From assembly GCA_030637925.1 (NCBI GenBank), contig DAOWFR010000058.1, positions 1 to 26,838 of the forward strand: a DNA stretch of 26,838 nucleotides, given 5' to 3'. Both the position numbers and the translations under genes were made by a program. The DNA is from Methanobacteriota archaeon. GTDB taxonomy: Archaea; Nanobdellota; Nanobdellia; Woesearchaeales; SM23-78. The notes under the pieces were generated by a model. The model ran no database searches and was not told the origin of the DNA. It worked only from the letters and a program-made list of their open reading frames with translations. Positions 1 to 6,717 of this stretch are shown piece after piece. Position 1 is the stretch's first letter; each line of letters begins with the position of its first letter.

Positions 1-509
1 AGATAGGCATAGACCCGCAGAAAGCCTTTGGATACAAGATAATAGAGCCAGTAGTGCAGCTAAGAAAAGACGGAGTAACCTTGGTAGCAAAAGCCCTAGA
101 CCTGCCAGAATCAATCTATAACAGAATGCCATTTCCAGGGCCAGCTCTGGCTGCAAGAGTGATAGGAGAGGCTACGCCTGAGAGAATAGAACTAGCAAGA
201 AAAGCAAATTATATTGTTGAAGACGAATTAGGAAAAGAAACAAAAGCAGGAATAATTAATCCTTTCCAGTACATGGCAATTCTTCATGAAGATAAGGTTA
301 CAGGTATGAGAGATGGTAAAAGAGATTATGGTTTACAAATCGAGGTTAGGTGCTGGGATAGTATTGATGCAAGAACAGCAACACCTACAAAGCTATCAGA
401 TGAAATATCTGACAGAATAGTCAACAGGCTAACAACAGAAGTGCCTGGTGTTGTTAGTGTAACTTATAATAAAACTCCTAAGCCACCATCAACAATTGAG
501 GCTATATAA
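1..509 (+). CDS. guaA: GMP synthase, ATP-pyrophosphatase/dimerisation part, C-terminal fragment
   Basis: The gene is cut by the left edge; it is open from the first full codon at position 3, so the GTG at 54 is only an internal valine codon. The product amidates XMP to GMP, the last step of guanine nucleotide synthesis. The family signature RMPFPGPALAARVIGE is clear, and the end (VTYNKTPKPPSTIEAI) matches the usual C-terminus of the GMP synthase dimerisation domain. The PP-loop and any glutaminase domain lie outside the window, so I cannot tell whether this is a fused bacterial-type enzyme or the separate archaeal B subunit. pyrE follows after 44 nt in the same direction, which suggests a nucleotide-synthesis operon. 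Confidence 0.93.
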   Translation, partial: IGIDPQKAFGYKIIEPVVQLRKDGVTLVAKALDLPESIYNRMPFPGPALAARVIGEATPERIELARKANYIVEDELGKETKAGIINPFQYMAILHEDKVTGMRDGKRDYGLQIEVRCWDSIDARTATPTKLSDEISDRIVNRLTTEVPGVVSVTYNKTPKPPSTIEAI

Positions 510-553
510 GTAAAGGAGTAATTTTAATAAAAAATTTTGGGGGGGGATGTTAA

Positions 554-1510
554 ATGCAAAATTATGGGGAACAAATTGCAAAAGCAAGTCTTGAAATAAA
601 GTCAATAAAGCTGAGCCCTGATGATCCTTTTACATGGGCTTCTGGTTATAGAATGCCAATATACAATGATAACAGGATGTTGCTTGGTGATTATAACCAC
701 AGAATGCTGGTTACTAATGCTTTTAAAGATTTGATTGAAGCTGAAAACATTTCTTTTGATTATATTGCAGGAACATCCACTGCAGGAATTGCTCCTGCTA
801 CAAGCGTTGCGAATCATTACAAGGTTCCGCTTTTAATAATCCAAGATGGAGTCCCTTATGTTTTTGAACAACCATTTGAAGTTGATAGCAGAAAAAACGC
901 AAGTATAGTTGCAAGTACTTGTCCTTGGGCAATACCCTTTGGAGTAACATTAGCAAATGAGAGACAAGTTCCTTTTGTATATGTTAGACAGAAAAAGAAA
1001 GCTCATGGCTTAAAACAACAAATAGAAGGAATAACAAACCGTGGGCAAACAGCTGTTTTAATAAATTATCATCGCGGAGATGATTATGCAGACAAAGCTG
1101 TAGAAGCGCTAGGAGAACAAGGAGTGATAGTGAAAGAACTTATTTCAGAAAACATTTCAGATATAGTAAGGCCTAGTGATATAAATGGTAAAAAAGTTCC
1201 TTACATAGAAGACCTAATATCTACTGGTGAAAGCTCTGCAAAAGAAGTAAAAGCAGCAAGGGATCATGGAGCTATTTGTAATAACTGCTTATCAATATTT
1301 AGTTATGAATTAGACAAAGCAGCTGAAGCTTTTGGTTCTTTAGACCCTGAATGCAAAGCCGAATCCTCATTAACATATAATATGCTATTAGACTTTGCAA
1401 AGAAAACAGGTTACTTAAATAATGAACAAGTTGAAGTACTGCAAAATTGGAGAGCTGACCCTTTTAACTGGGGAGAAAAACATGGCTTTCCCATGGATGA
1501 AAAGAAATAA
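554..1510 (+). CDS. pyrE: Orotate phosphoribosyltransferase, unusually long form
   Basis: Joins orotate to PRPP to make OMP, step five of pyrimidine synthesis. Seen: the catalytic lysine region YVRQKKKAHG (about residues 143-152) and the PRPP-binding motif VPYIEDLISTGESS (215-228). At 318 residues it is about 100 longer than ordinary OPRTases near 210. The extra length includes a second copy-like strand-helix unit before the catalytic loop (residues 70-96 resemble 118-144), an extra unit of about 35 residues between the loop and the PRPP motif, and a C-terminal tail. The ATG at 554 follows a run of eight G (539-546), a strong ribosome-binding site. pyrF lies just downstream. Function is likely from motifs; the fold of the extra parts is inference. 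Confidence 0.82.
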   Translation: MQNYGEQIAKASLEIKSIKLSPDDPFTWASGYRMPIYNDNRMLLGDYNHRMLVTNAFKDLIEAENISFDYIAGTSTAGIAPATSVANHYKVPLLIIQDGVPYVFEQPFEVDSRKNASIVASTCPWAIPFGVTLANERQVPFVYVRQKKKAHGLKQQIEGITNRGQTAVLINYHRGDDYADKAVEALGEQGVIVKELISENISDIVRPSDINGKKVPYIEDLISTGESSAKEVKAARDHGAICNNCLSIFSYELDKAAEAFGSLDPECKAESSLTYNMLLDFAKKTGYLNNEQVEVLQNWRADPFNWGEKHGFPMDEKK

Positions 1511-1525
1511 ATGGAGGAGGATAAT

Positions 1526-2428
1526 ATGAACTTTTTAGAAAAATGGCTGAAAGCAGTTGAAAAAAAGAATTCTGTTTTGTGCGCAGGACTAGATCCTGCT
1601 GAGTTTAATATGGGTAGGGGAGAAAAAGGATTGCCAGAAGGGGTGGATAAAAGAGAGTGGGCATTGAGTTATGTAACATCGGTTGCACCTTATTGCGCTG
1701 CTATAAAACCAAACTTTCAGTATTGGAAAAATATAGGAAATATTGATATCCTATTTGAAATTAATCGACTAGCTCATTTATCAGGTATGGTTGTTATTGA
1801 TGATAGCAAACTAGCAGATATTGGCTCAACTAATGATGCAGGTTTTTATTTTGGTGCGCAAAGAGCAGATGCAATAACAATTGCTCCTTATGCAGGCAAT
1901 ATGAAAGAAGCAGCAGAACAAGCTGAAAAATGGGGTGTTGGAGCTATTACTATGTGCTTGATGAGCAACCCAGAGTATAAGACTGAAAAGAATAAATGGG
2001 TGGATGTGTCTGGTTTAATTAAAGAGAATCCTAGTCTAGAAGAGGACTTAGCTCCAGATATTGAATTAATTGATGGTGTTCCTCATGTTAAACAATATCT
2101 TAGCTTGGCTTGTAAGGCTAATGTTTATGGTCTTGACGGTATTGTTATTGGAGCACCAAGTGAGAAGAACCACATAACAAAGGATGAATTAAGTAATGTA
2201 TTTGAGTATTCAAACGAAAACACCTTGGTTTTACTTCCAGGAGTTGGTGCACAAGGTGGAGAAGCTGATATTATCTGGAATTATTTTGGAGCAGACAGAG
2301 TTATTGTTAATGTTGGAAGGTCATTGATGTTTCCATCTGGTTCAGAATCAAGTCCAGCAGAACAAACAGAAACAGCAAAGAATTATCAAGAAATGTTGAA
2401 TGAGTTAAGACTTTTGAGAACAGATTAA
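1526..2428 (+). CDS. pyrF: Orotidine 5'-phosphate decarboxylase, type 2
   Basis: Decarboxylates OMP to UMP, the final step of pyrimidine synthesis. The catalytic D-x-K-x-x-D motif is visible in DDSKLADIGSTN, and the phosphate-binding end VIVNVGRSLMFPSG is present. Its length (300 residues) and the N-terminal SVLCAGLDP fit the long type-2 (Mycobacterium/Myxococcus-like) subfamily rather than the shorter OMPDC usual in Archaea. The ATG at 1511 would put the start inside the sequence GGAGGAGG, which is better read as the ribosome-binding site for the ATG at 1526; I therefore use the later start. pyrE ends at 1510, so the two enzymes of successive steps are adjacent and probably cotranscribed. 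Confidence 0.92.
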   Translation: MNFLEKWLKAVEKKNSVLCAGLDPAEFNMGRGEKGLPEGVDKREWALSYVTSVAPYCAAIKPNFQYWKNIGNIDILFEINRLAHLSGMVVIDDSKLADIGSTNDAGFYFGAQRADAITIAPYAGNMKEAAEQAEKWGVGAITMCLMSNPEYKTEKNKWVDVSGLIKENPSLEEDLAPDIELIDGVPHVKQYLSLACKANVYGLDGIVIGAPSEKNHITKDELSNVFEYSNENTLVLLPGVGAQGGEADIIWNYFGADRVIVNVGRSLMFPSGSESSPAEQTETAKNYQEMLNELRLLRTD

Positions 2429-2429
2429 T

Positions 2430-2448
2430 CTTTTATTTTCTTTTTTTA
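2430..2448 (+). terminator. T-rich terminator after pyrF
   Basis: The 28-nt gap between pyrF and the next gene holds T4, T4 and T7 runs (T7 at 2441-2447). Oligo-T tracts on the coding strand are the typical archaeal termination signal. The next ATG (2457) is so close that the same DNA may also serve as its promoter region. Confidence 0.45.
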
Positions 2449-2456
2449 TAATAAAA

Positions 2457-3032
2457 ATGGCATTCAAAGCAAAATCCAAACCCCCCTGCCCTAATCCCTG
2501 CAAAGGAGCATATGCATATAGTCCTGGGATTAGAGGTGGAAATTCAGACTTAACAAAAATACTTTTTGTAGCAAACCGTGCTGATAGACGAATACTTCAA
2601 CAAAGTCTTTTTAATAATAATTATGAAGAAGCTCTTTTAAAATCTCAGACAGGAAAAATCATTAATGAAATACTTGACTTTTGCAAGCTTACTTTTGATG
2701 ATATCTATTTCACTAATCTGTTAAAGTGTCTTTTACTTAATGACAGAGCACCAACAAAAAAAGAGTATCAGAATTGTGTTAGCCAGCTAGAGATACAAGT
2801 AAATAAATTCAAGCCAAAAGGAATAGTTGCGTTTGGTGGCAAGGTTTATGAATTCATGTTTCCGAATTATGCAAATCAAATTAATTTTGAAAACACTATA
2901 TGGTCTATTCTAGAGTATAACAGAGTGCCTACATTAATATCAAATCATCCTTGCAAGCTGGGTTCTATAATTTCAAAGACAAAAGAAGTACATTACCAAG
3001 TAATAGCACGTTTTCTTAAGAAAAAGAACTAA
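2457..3032 (+). CDS. Uracil-DNA glycosylase family 4-like protein, degenerate active site
   Basis: Resembles family-4 uracil-DNA glycosylases, Fe-S enzymes that remove uracil from DNA. Seen: an N-terminal Cys pair (C11, C15), then TNLLKC with C91 and C107 spaced as in family 4, the core KPKGIVAFG, and an HPC triplet (164-166) where the family has HPS/HPA. Four cysteines could hold a 4Fe-4S cluster. However, the usual motif GEAPGxxE is replaced by VANRADRR (38-45), so the water-activating acidic residue is not visible, and the first Cys pair has spacing 3, not 2. It may be a divergent glycosylase, a lesion sensor or an enzyme of other specificity. It ends one base before proS on the opposite strand. 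Confidence 0.68.
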   Translation: MAFKAKSKPPCPNPCKGAYAYSPGIRGGNSDLTKILFVANRADRRILQQSLFNNNYEEALLKSQTGKIINEILDFCKLTFDDIYFTNLLKCLLLNDRAPTKKEYQNCVSQLEIQVNKFKPKGIVAFGGKVYEFMFPNYANQINFENTIWSILEYNRVPTLISNHPCKLGSIISKTKEVHYQVIARFLKKKN

Positions 3033-4586
3033 TCAATAACTCCTTGCAAAATAAATCATTTTCTCTGCTTTTTTTCCACAATTACAGAAACACTTGCCTT
3101 TTATAGCAGGTTGTTTAAAGGGTATGTTTAAACTCTTGGCTCCTGTCTTATCATTTATTCTTTCCTCGCACTCAGCAGTATTACACCAAGGAGCAAAGGC
3201 TATTTTTCCTTTCTTAACAACCTTTTTAAAATCAGGCATAGAATTAACCTTTACAATATTTTTATTCAGGAACTTCTTTGCTTTGTTATAGATATTATCT
3301 TGTATATCAGCAAGTATTTTTATAACTTTAACCACTAATCCTTTTATAGGAACAGCTTCTTTTACACCTGTGTCTCTTCTTACAAGAACCACCTGTTGTT
3401 TGTCCATGTCTTTTGGACCTATCTCTATTCTTAGAGGCACTCCTTTTAGCTCCCAATAGTTGAACTTAAAGCCAGGACTATAGTCTTGCCTGTCATCAAG
3501 CTCTACTCTAACTGTTTTTAGCTCTTTTTTAATCTTTTTTGCTAGTTCAAGAATCTTCTTATTAACAGTTGGTTTGTTACTAAAAATAATAGGGATTATG
3601 ACTGCATGTATTGGCGCTATTCTTGGTGGCATTACCAGGCCTTTATTATCTCCATGGACAGCTATCATTATCCCAATAGTTCTTGTGCTTAAGCCCCAAG
3701 AATTCTGCCATACAAACTGCTTGTTGCCTTTTTTATCAAGAAAAGAGATATCAAAGGCTTTTGAAAAGTTCTGGCCAAGAAAATGCGATGTTCCTCCTTG
3801 GATTCCCTTACCATTAGGCATGAGTATCTCAACACTATCAGTGTAAACAGCTCCTGCAAACTTCTCAGAATCAGTTTTTCTGCCTTTAAGCACAGGGATA
3901 GCGTATAATTCTTCAAAAACCCTGGCATACAGGTTAAGGATGTCTAGTACTTCTTTTTCTGCTTCTTTCTGAGTAGCAAAGGCTGTGTGTCCTTCCTGCC
4001 ATAAGAACTCTCTTGTCCTAAGAAAGGGTATTGGGTGCTTGAACTCCCATCTCACAACATTACACCACTGATTCAGTCTTAGAGGCAGGTCTTTGTAAGA
4101 CCTTATCCATTTCTTATAAGAAGCATACATTATGGTCTCACTTGTAGGCCTAATAGCCAGTCTCTCCTCAAACTTGGTTGTGCCATGCTCTGTAACCCAG
4201 GCTACTTCTGGGGTAAAGCCCTCTACATGCTCTTGCTCTTTTTTTAACAGGCTCTCAGGTATGAATAATGGGAAATAAGCATTTTGTATGCCCATCTTTT
4301 TTATCTCTTTGTCCATGAACTCCTGAACAGCTTCCCAGACAGAATAAGCATAGGGCCTTATTACCATGCACCCAGAAACAGGACTGTACTCTGTGAGCTC
4401 TGCTTTTTGGATTATCTGAGTGTACCATTCACTAAAATCCTTGTCCTTCTTAACAGTTATGCCTAATTCTGACTTATTAGCATTCTTCTCAGCAGTTTTA
4501 GGCTTCTGAGCTCTTATTCTTGCTCTTTTAACTTGTTTTTTCTTTTTTACTTTCATGGCTTTCTTTTTTGTTTTTTTAGCTACCAT
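3033..4586 (-). CDS. proS: Prolyl-tRNA synthetase, archaeal/eukaryal type
   Basis: Class II synthetase that charges tRNA-Pro. Seen: the family start DFSEWYTQII, the motif 2 region FLRTREFLWQEGHTAF, the motif 3 region WGLSTRTIGIMIAVHGD, an anticodon-binding domain, and the archaeal/eukaryal C-terminal zinc domain with C-x4-C (WCNTAEC), a C-x-C-x-C cluster and the final FARSY with terminal tyrosine. There is no bacterial editing insertion. The N-terminus carries about 45 extra residues rich in Lys/Arg before the conserved domain, an extension that could bind tRNA or nucleic acid. The upstream in-frame codon series hits TAA quickly, so the ATG at 4586 is the outermost start; a run of six G lies 21 nt upstream, too far for a normal ribosome-binding site. 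Confidence 0.96.
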   Translation of the reverse strand: MVAKKTKKKAMKVKKKKQVKRARIRAQKPKTAEKNANKSELGITVKKDKDFSEWYTQIIQKAELTEYSPVSGCMVIRPYAYSVWEAVQEFMDKEIKKMGIQNAYFPLFIPESLLKKEQEHVEGFTPEVAWVTEHGTTKFEERLAIRPTSETIMYASYKKWIRSYKDLPLRLNQWCNVVRWEFKHPIPFLRTREFLWQEGHTAFATQKEAEKEVLDILNLYARVFEELYAIPVLKGRKTDSEKFAGAVYTDSVEILMPNGKGIQGGTSHFLGQNFSKAFDISFLDKKGNKQFVWQNSWGLSTRTIGIMIAVHGDNKGLVMPPRIAPIHAVIIPIIFSNKPTVNKKILELAKKIKKELKTVRVELDDRQDYSPGFKFNYWELKGVPLRIEIGPKDMDKQQVVLVRRDTGVKEAVPIKGLVVKVIKILADIQDNIYNKAKKFLNKNIVKVNSMPDFKKVVKKGKIAFAPWCNTAECEERINDKTGAKSLNIPFKQPAIKGKCFCNCGKKAEKMIYFARSY

Positions 4587-4705
4587 TTTTAAGGTTTTAT
4601 CTTAAAATCCCCCCAAAATAATGTAAAAAAAAATTTAATAAAAAATAATTTAAAAAATATATGTATAAGGATACTACCTTTTTTATGATAAGGCTTTTAT
4701 CCTTT

Positions 4706-4861
4706 TTATTTCTTTTTTACTAATCCAGCTAAGCCCCAGATTAAGAACAGGGCTGTCCACCAGTTAAGGCTCCACCATCCTGTCCAAGCCATAAGGTCTT
4801 TTATAAGGTATAAGATACCTATGATCAGGACAATCCAAGTAAGACATTTTGGTAATTTCAC
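4706..4861 (-). CDS. 51-residue two-helix membrane protein, unknown
   Basis: A short frame with a GTG start at 4861, preceded on its strand by GGGGTG six bases upstream (a good ribosome-binding site). The product starts MKLPKCLTWIVLIIGILYLI, giving one hydrophobic helix (about 7-20), then a Trp-rich turn (AWTGWWSLNWW) and a second hydrophobic helix (about 34-48), ending VKKK. Two short membrane helices with a Lys end fit a small inner-membrane protein. No function can be assigned. It lies between proS (same strand) and TFE (divergent), in what would otherwise be a 533-nt gap. The rest of that gap is A/T-rich promoter DNA for proS, this gene and TFE. Composition and ribosome-binding site argue that it is real. 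Confidence 0.62.
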   Translation of the reverse strand: MKLPKCLTWIVLIIGILYLIKDLMAWTGWWSLNWWTALFLIWGLAGLVKKK

Positions 4862-5052
4862 TGTTTCACCCCACAAACTTTTTTTGTGTTTTTCGTGTTC
4901 TTTTTATGCTTTATTAACTCAGGCTTATTTAAAGTTTTTGGATTTAAAACCATTTCAATAAGGTAATTGTTACTGTTTTATAATAAAAATCCTTTTTAGC
5001 TGCTTTTTCAGAAGAGTTTCAGTCTACTTTTAAGTATATTAAAAACAAAAGA

Positions 5053-5060
5053 TTTATAAA
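5053..5060 (+). promoter_or_regulatory. TATA box of the TFE gene
   Basis: The sequence TTTATAAA lies about 64 nt before the start codon. With archaeal spacing (about 26 nt from box centre), transcription would start near 5083, giving a leader of about 37 nt. Confidence 0.6.
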
Positions 5061-5082
5061 TACTACATTCCAGAGAAGAGTT

Positions 5083-5104
5083 AAGCGATTTTTCAGAATC
5101 GTTT
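5083..5104 (+). promoter_or_regulatory. Hairpin at the 5' end of the TFE leader
   Basis: Arms AAGCGATT (5083-5090) and AATCGTTT (5097-5104) pair over eight positions, one of them G-U, around a 6-nt loop. It is followed at once by the remaining Ts and the ribosome-binding run GGGGG (5108-5112). The left arm begins where transcription is predicted to start. Confidence 0.5.
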
Positions 5105-5119
5105 TTCGGGGGATGATAT

Positions 5120-5752
5120 ATGATAGAAACTGATGTGAGAAAGCTCTTTACGCTTGAAGACGGCGTGCAAATAGAAAGGCATGTCAGAGTAATTGATAAT
5201 TCCTTTGTCTTTACTGATCATAAGGGCAGACTGGTTTCTAAGAAAAAGAAGATAACAACCGAGCTTACCAAGCATGTGGTTACAGAGCTAATAGGAGAAG
5301 AGGCTCTGCCAATAATATTCTATTTAAGAGGTAAAAAGCAGATATCAGAGTTTATAATAGCAGAAGAGCTTGATATGGAGATACATCTTGTAAGAAACCT
5401 CTTATATAGGCTTTTGGAGTTCAATATAGTCTCTTTTATAAGGAAAAAGGACAGGATTAAAGGTTGGTATATATGCTATTGGGACCTTAATGAGCATATG
5501 ATACCCTATCTTGCTGAGAAGATAAGGCTTTCAGCAATAGCCAAACTCAAGGAGAGGCTTGAACGTGAACAAAATCATGATTTCTATATGTGCAGGAGTG
5601 CATGTGTAAGAATGCCTTTTGAAAAATCCATGGAATTCAAGTTCAAATGCCCTGAATGTGGTGAATTAATGCATGAGCAGGATAATACCAGGACCAGGGA
5701 GTTTATAAAAGAACAGCTAAGAGAGCTTGAGAAGAAGAAAGGGCTTTGCTGA
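5120..5752 (+). CDS. tfe: Transcription factor E (TFIIE alpha homologue)
   Basis: Assists promoter opening by archaeal RNA polymerase together with TBP and TFB. Seen: a winged-helix region (about residues 53-125) ending in the typical GWYICYWDLN, a charged coiled linker, then a zinc ribbon with C158, C162, C177 and C180 (spacings 3, 14, 2) and a Lys/Glu-rich tail. The first 50 residues, before the winged helix, are an extension not usual in archaeal TFE. The ATG at 5120 has GGGGG eight bases upstream; an internal start would lose this site, so I keep the extension. The leader carries a hairpin. A T7 tract follows the stop codon. Confidence 0.92.
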   Translation: MIETDVRKLFTLEDGVQIERHVRVIDNSFVFTDHKGRLVSKKKKITTELTKHVVTELIGEEALPIIFYLRGKKQISEFIIAEELDMEIHLVRNLLYRLLEFNIVSFIRKKDRIKGWYICYWDLNEHMIPYLAEKIRLSAIAKLKERLEREQNHDFYMCRSACVRMPFEKSMEFKFKCPECGELMHEQDNTRTREFIKEQLRELEKKKGLC

Positions 5753-5770
5753 TTTTTTTCTTTTTGTTTT
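5753..5770 (+). terminator. T-rich terminator after TFE
   Basis: T7 at 5753-5759, then T5 and T4 runs separated by single C or G, directly after the TFE stop codon. This is a typical archaeal oligo-T termination region. Confidence 0.55.
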
Positions 5771-5804
5771 GTTACCACTATATGATAACTATGAAACCGA
5801 AAAA

Positions 5805-5815
5805 TTTATATATAA
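5805..5815 (+). promoter_or_regulatory. TATA box for the unknown 258-residue protein gene
   Basis: TTTATATATAA lies so that transcription would start near 5837, about 12 nt before the ATG at 5849. GGTGG (5839-5843) is then the ribosome-binding site in a very short leader. Confidence 0.5.
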
Positions 5816-5848
5816 TAGAGTATAATATAAATAATAAGGTGGTTAAAT

Positions 5849-6625
5849 ATGTTTAGACAAGATCCTCGCAATGATTTTCCTTATGTTACACGAAGTCAGT
5901 TCAATACTAGGTTTAGTAGTGTGTATGATAACCTTGACCTAGAGGAGAACCCTCTAGAGTTCGAGGGAGGTACAGCACCACTAAGTGAAGAAACACGAAA
6001 AAAAACTTATTTCCAAAGTAATGAAATAAGAAAACTTGTGGGAAGTGTTTGGCATCCGCTGTATACTCTGCCTGATTTTGAGGATGAAACCAAGCCGTAT
6101 TATTTTAATATAAAAAAGGAAATCATACAGGTTTTTAGTTGGTATTCAGAAGAAGGTGTTTTTAATATTTCTGAATTAAAAAAAGAAGCAGTTGAACATA
6201 TATTTTCTTTCTTATCCTCTTTAGAAGAAGAAATAATGAGTTCAGATTCTGGTCTTTTAGAATTTCTTGCACAAGAACTTCCAAAGCCAATGTTTGCTAC
6301 AATAAACGAATATTTAAAAGATCCTGTTGGGTATCAGGATAGAATACAAGAAAAGATACATTCCTACCAAGAAAGTACAGTAACCCCCCCATTTACAGTA
6401 ACCCCCCCATTTAATATAAATGAACCCAGTATAACTGATGCTGAGCTTCAAAATGATCCTTGTCATATGAACATTCCAAAGCCTCTGGAGAATAAAACTC
6501 AAGTTCTTAAGCACTTAATCTATTCCAGTGATACAATAAAAGGAGCAAAAAGGTTGCTTAGAAATCCTGATAATAGTAAACCTAAGAGAATAGCAAGAAA
6601 AAAATCAATAAAAAAATCGTTTTGA
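5849..6625 (+). CDS. Hypothetical protein with TVTPPF repeat
   Basis: I do not recognise this 258-residue protein. It has no signal peptide and no membrane helix. The N-terminal half is acidic and mixed (MFRQDPRNDFPYVTRSQF). The middle (about 105-160) looks helical, with an acidic stretch near SSLEEEIMSSD. A twice-repeated TVTPPF (about residues 177-188) forms a Pro-rich linker encoded by a perfect 18-bp tandem repeat. The last 25 residues are strongly basic (KRIARKKSIKKSF), which suggests nucleic-acid or ribosome binding. It has its own TATA box and a GGTGG ribosome-binding site, and ends before a set of hairpins. It may be lineage-specific. Confidence 0.6.
   Translation: MFRQDPRNDFPYVTRSQFNTRFSSVYDNLDLEENPLEFEGGTAPLSEETRKKTYFQSNEIRKLVGSVWHPLYTLPDFEDETKPYYFNIKKEIIQVFSWYSEEGVFNISELKKEAVEHIFSFLSSLEEEIMSSDSGLLEFLAQELPKPMFATINEYLKDPVGYQDRIQEKIHSYQESTVTPPFTVTPPFNINEPSITDAELQNDPCHMNIPKPLENKTQVLKHLIYSSDTIKGAKRLLRNPDNSKPKRIARKKSIKKSF
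6377..6412 (+). repeat. Perfect 18-bp tandem duplication
   Basis: Two identical 18-bp units (6377-6394 and 6395-6412), each holding a run of seven C, sit in frame within the unknown gene and encode TVTPPF twice. Unit length is a multiple of three, so copy-number change would keep the frame, whereas slippage in a C7 run would break it. Confidence 0.9.
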
Positions 6626-6646
6626 TTCTTCAAAAACTTTTTAAAA

Positions 6647-6669
6647 CATAAAAATTCTGAATTTTTATG
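6647..6669 (+). other. Hairpin 1 with 10-bp arms
   Basis: Arms CATAAAAATT (6647-6656) and AATTTTTATG (6660-6669) are perfect reverse complements with a 3-nt loop CTG. It lies between the unknown gene and cmk and is followed after one base by a second hairpin. It may be a 3'-end structure of the upstream mRNA. Confidence 0.6.
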
Positions 6670-6670
6670 G

Positions 6671-6693
6671 TTAAAAATACGAAGTATTTTTAA
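6671..6693 (+). other. Hairpin 2 with 10-bp arms, overlapping the cmk promoter
   Basis: Arms TTAAAAATAC (6671-6680) and GTATTTTTAA (6684-6693) pair perfectly around GAA; GG before and CC after extend it past one bulged A. The right arm also contains the TATA-like TATTTTTAA, centred about 28 nt before the cmk ATG. Confidence 0.6.
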
Positions 6694-6717
6694 ACCCTTA
6701 TTTTTTCTTCTTGTTCT

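Noticed and set aside
539..546. G8 run as a phase-variable tract
   Set aside because: It sits exactly where a ribosome-binding site should be before pyrE, and other genes here use G-runs as such sites.
4667..4704. Stem AAGGATA with TATCCTT as a terminator; it shares CCTTTTTTATGATA-like sequence with 7502-7514
   Set aside because: The loop is long and no T run follows on the relevant strand; the shared stretch is short and A/T-rich, so chance similarity is likely.
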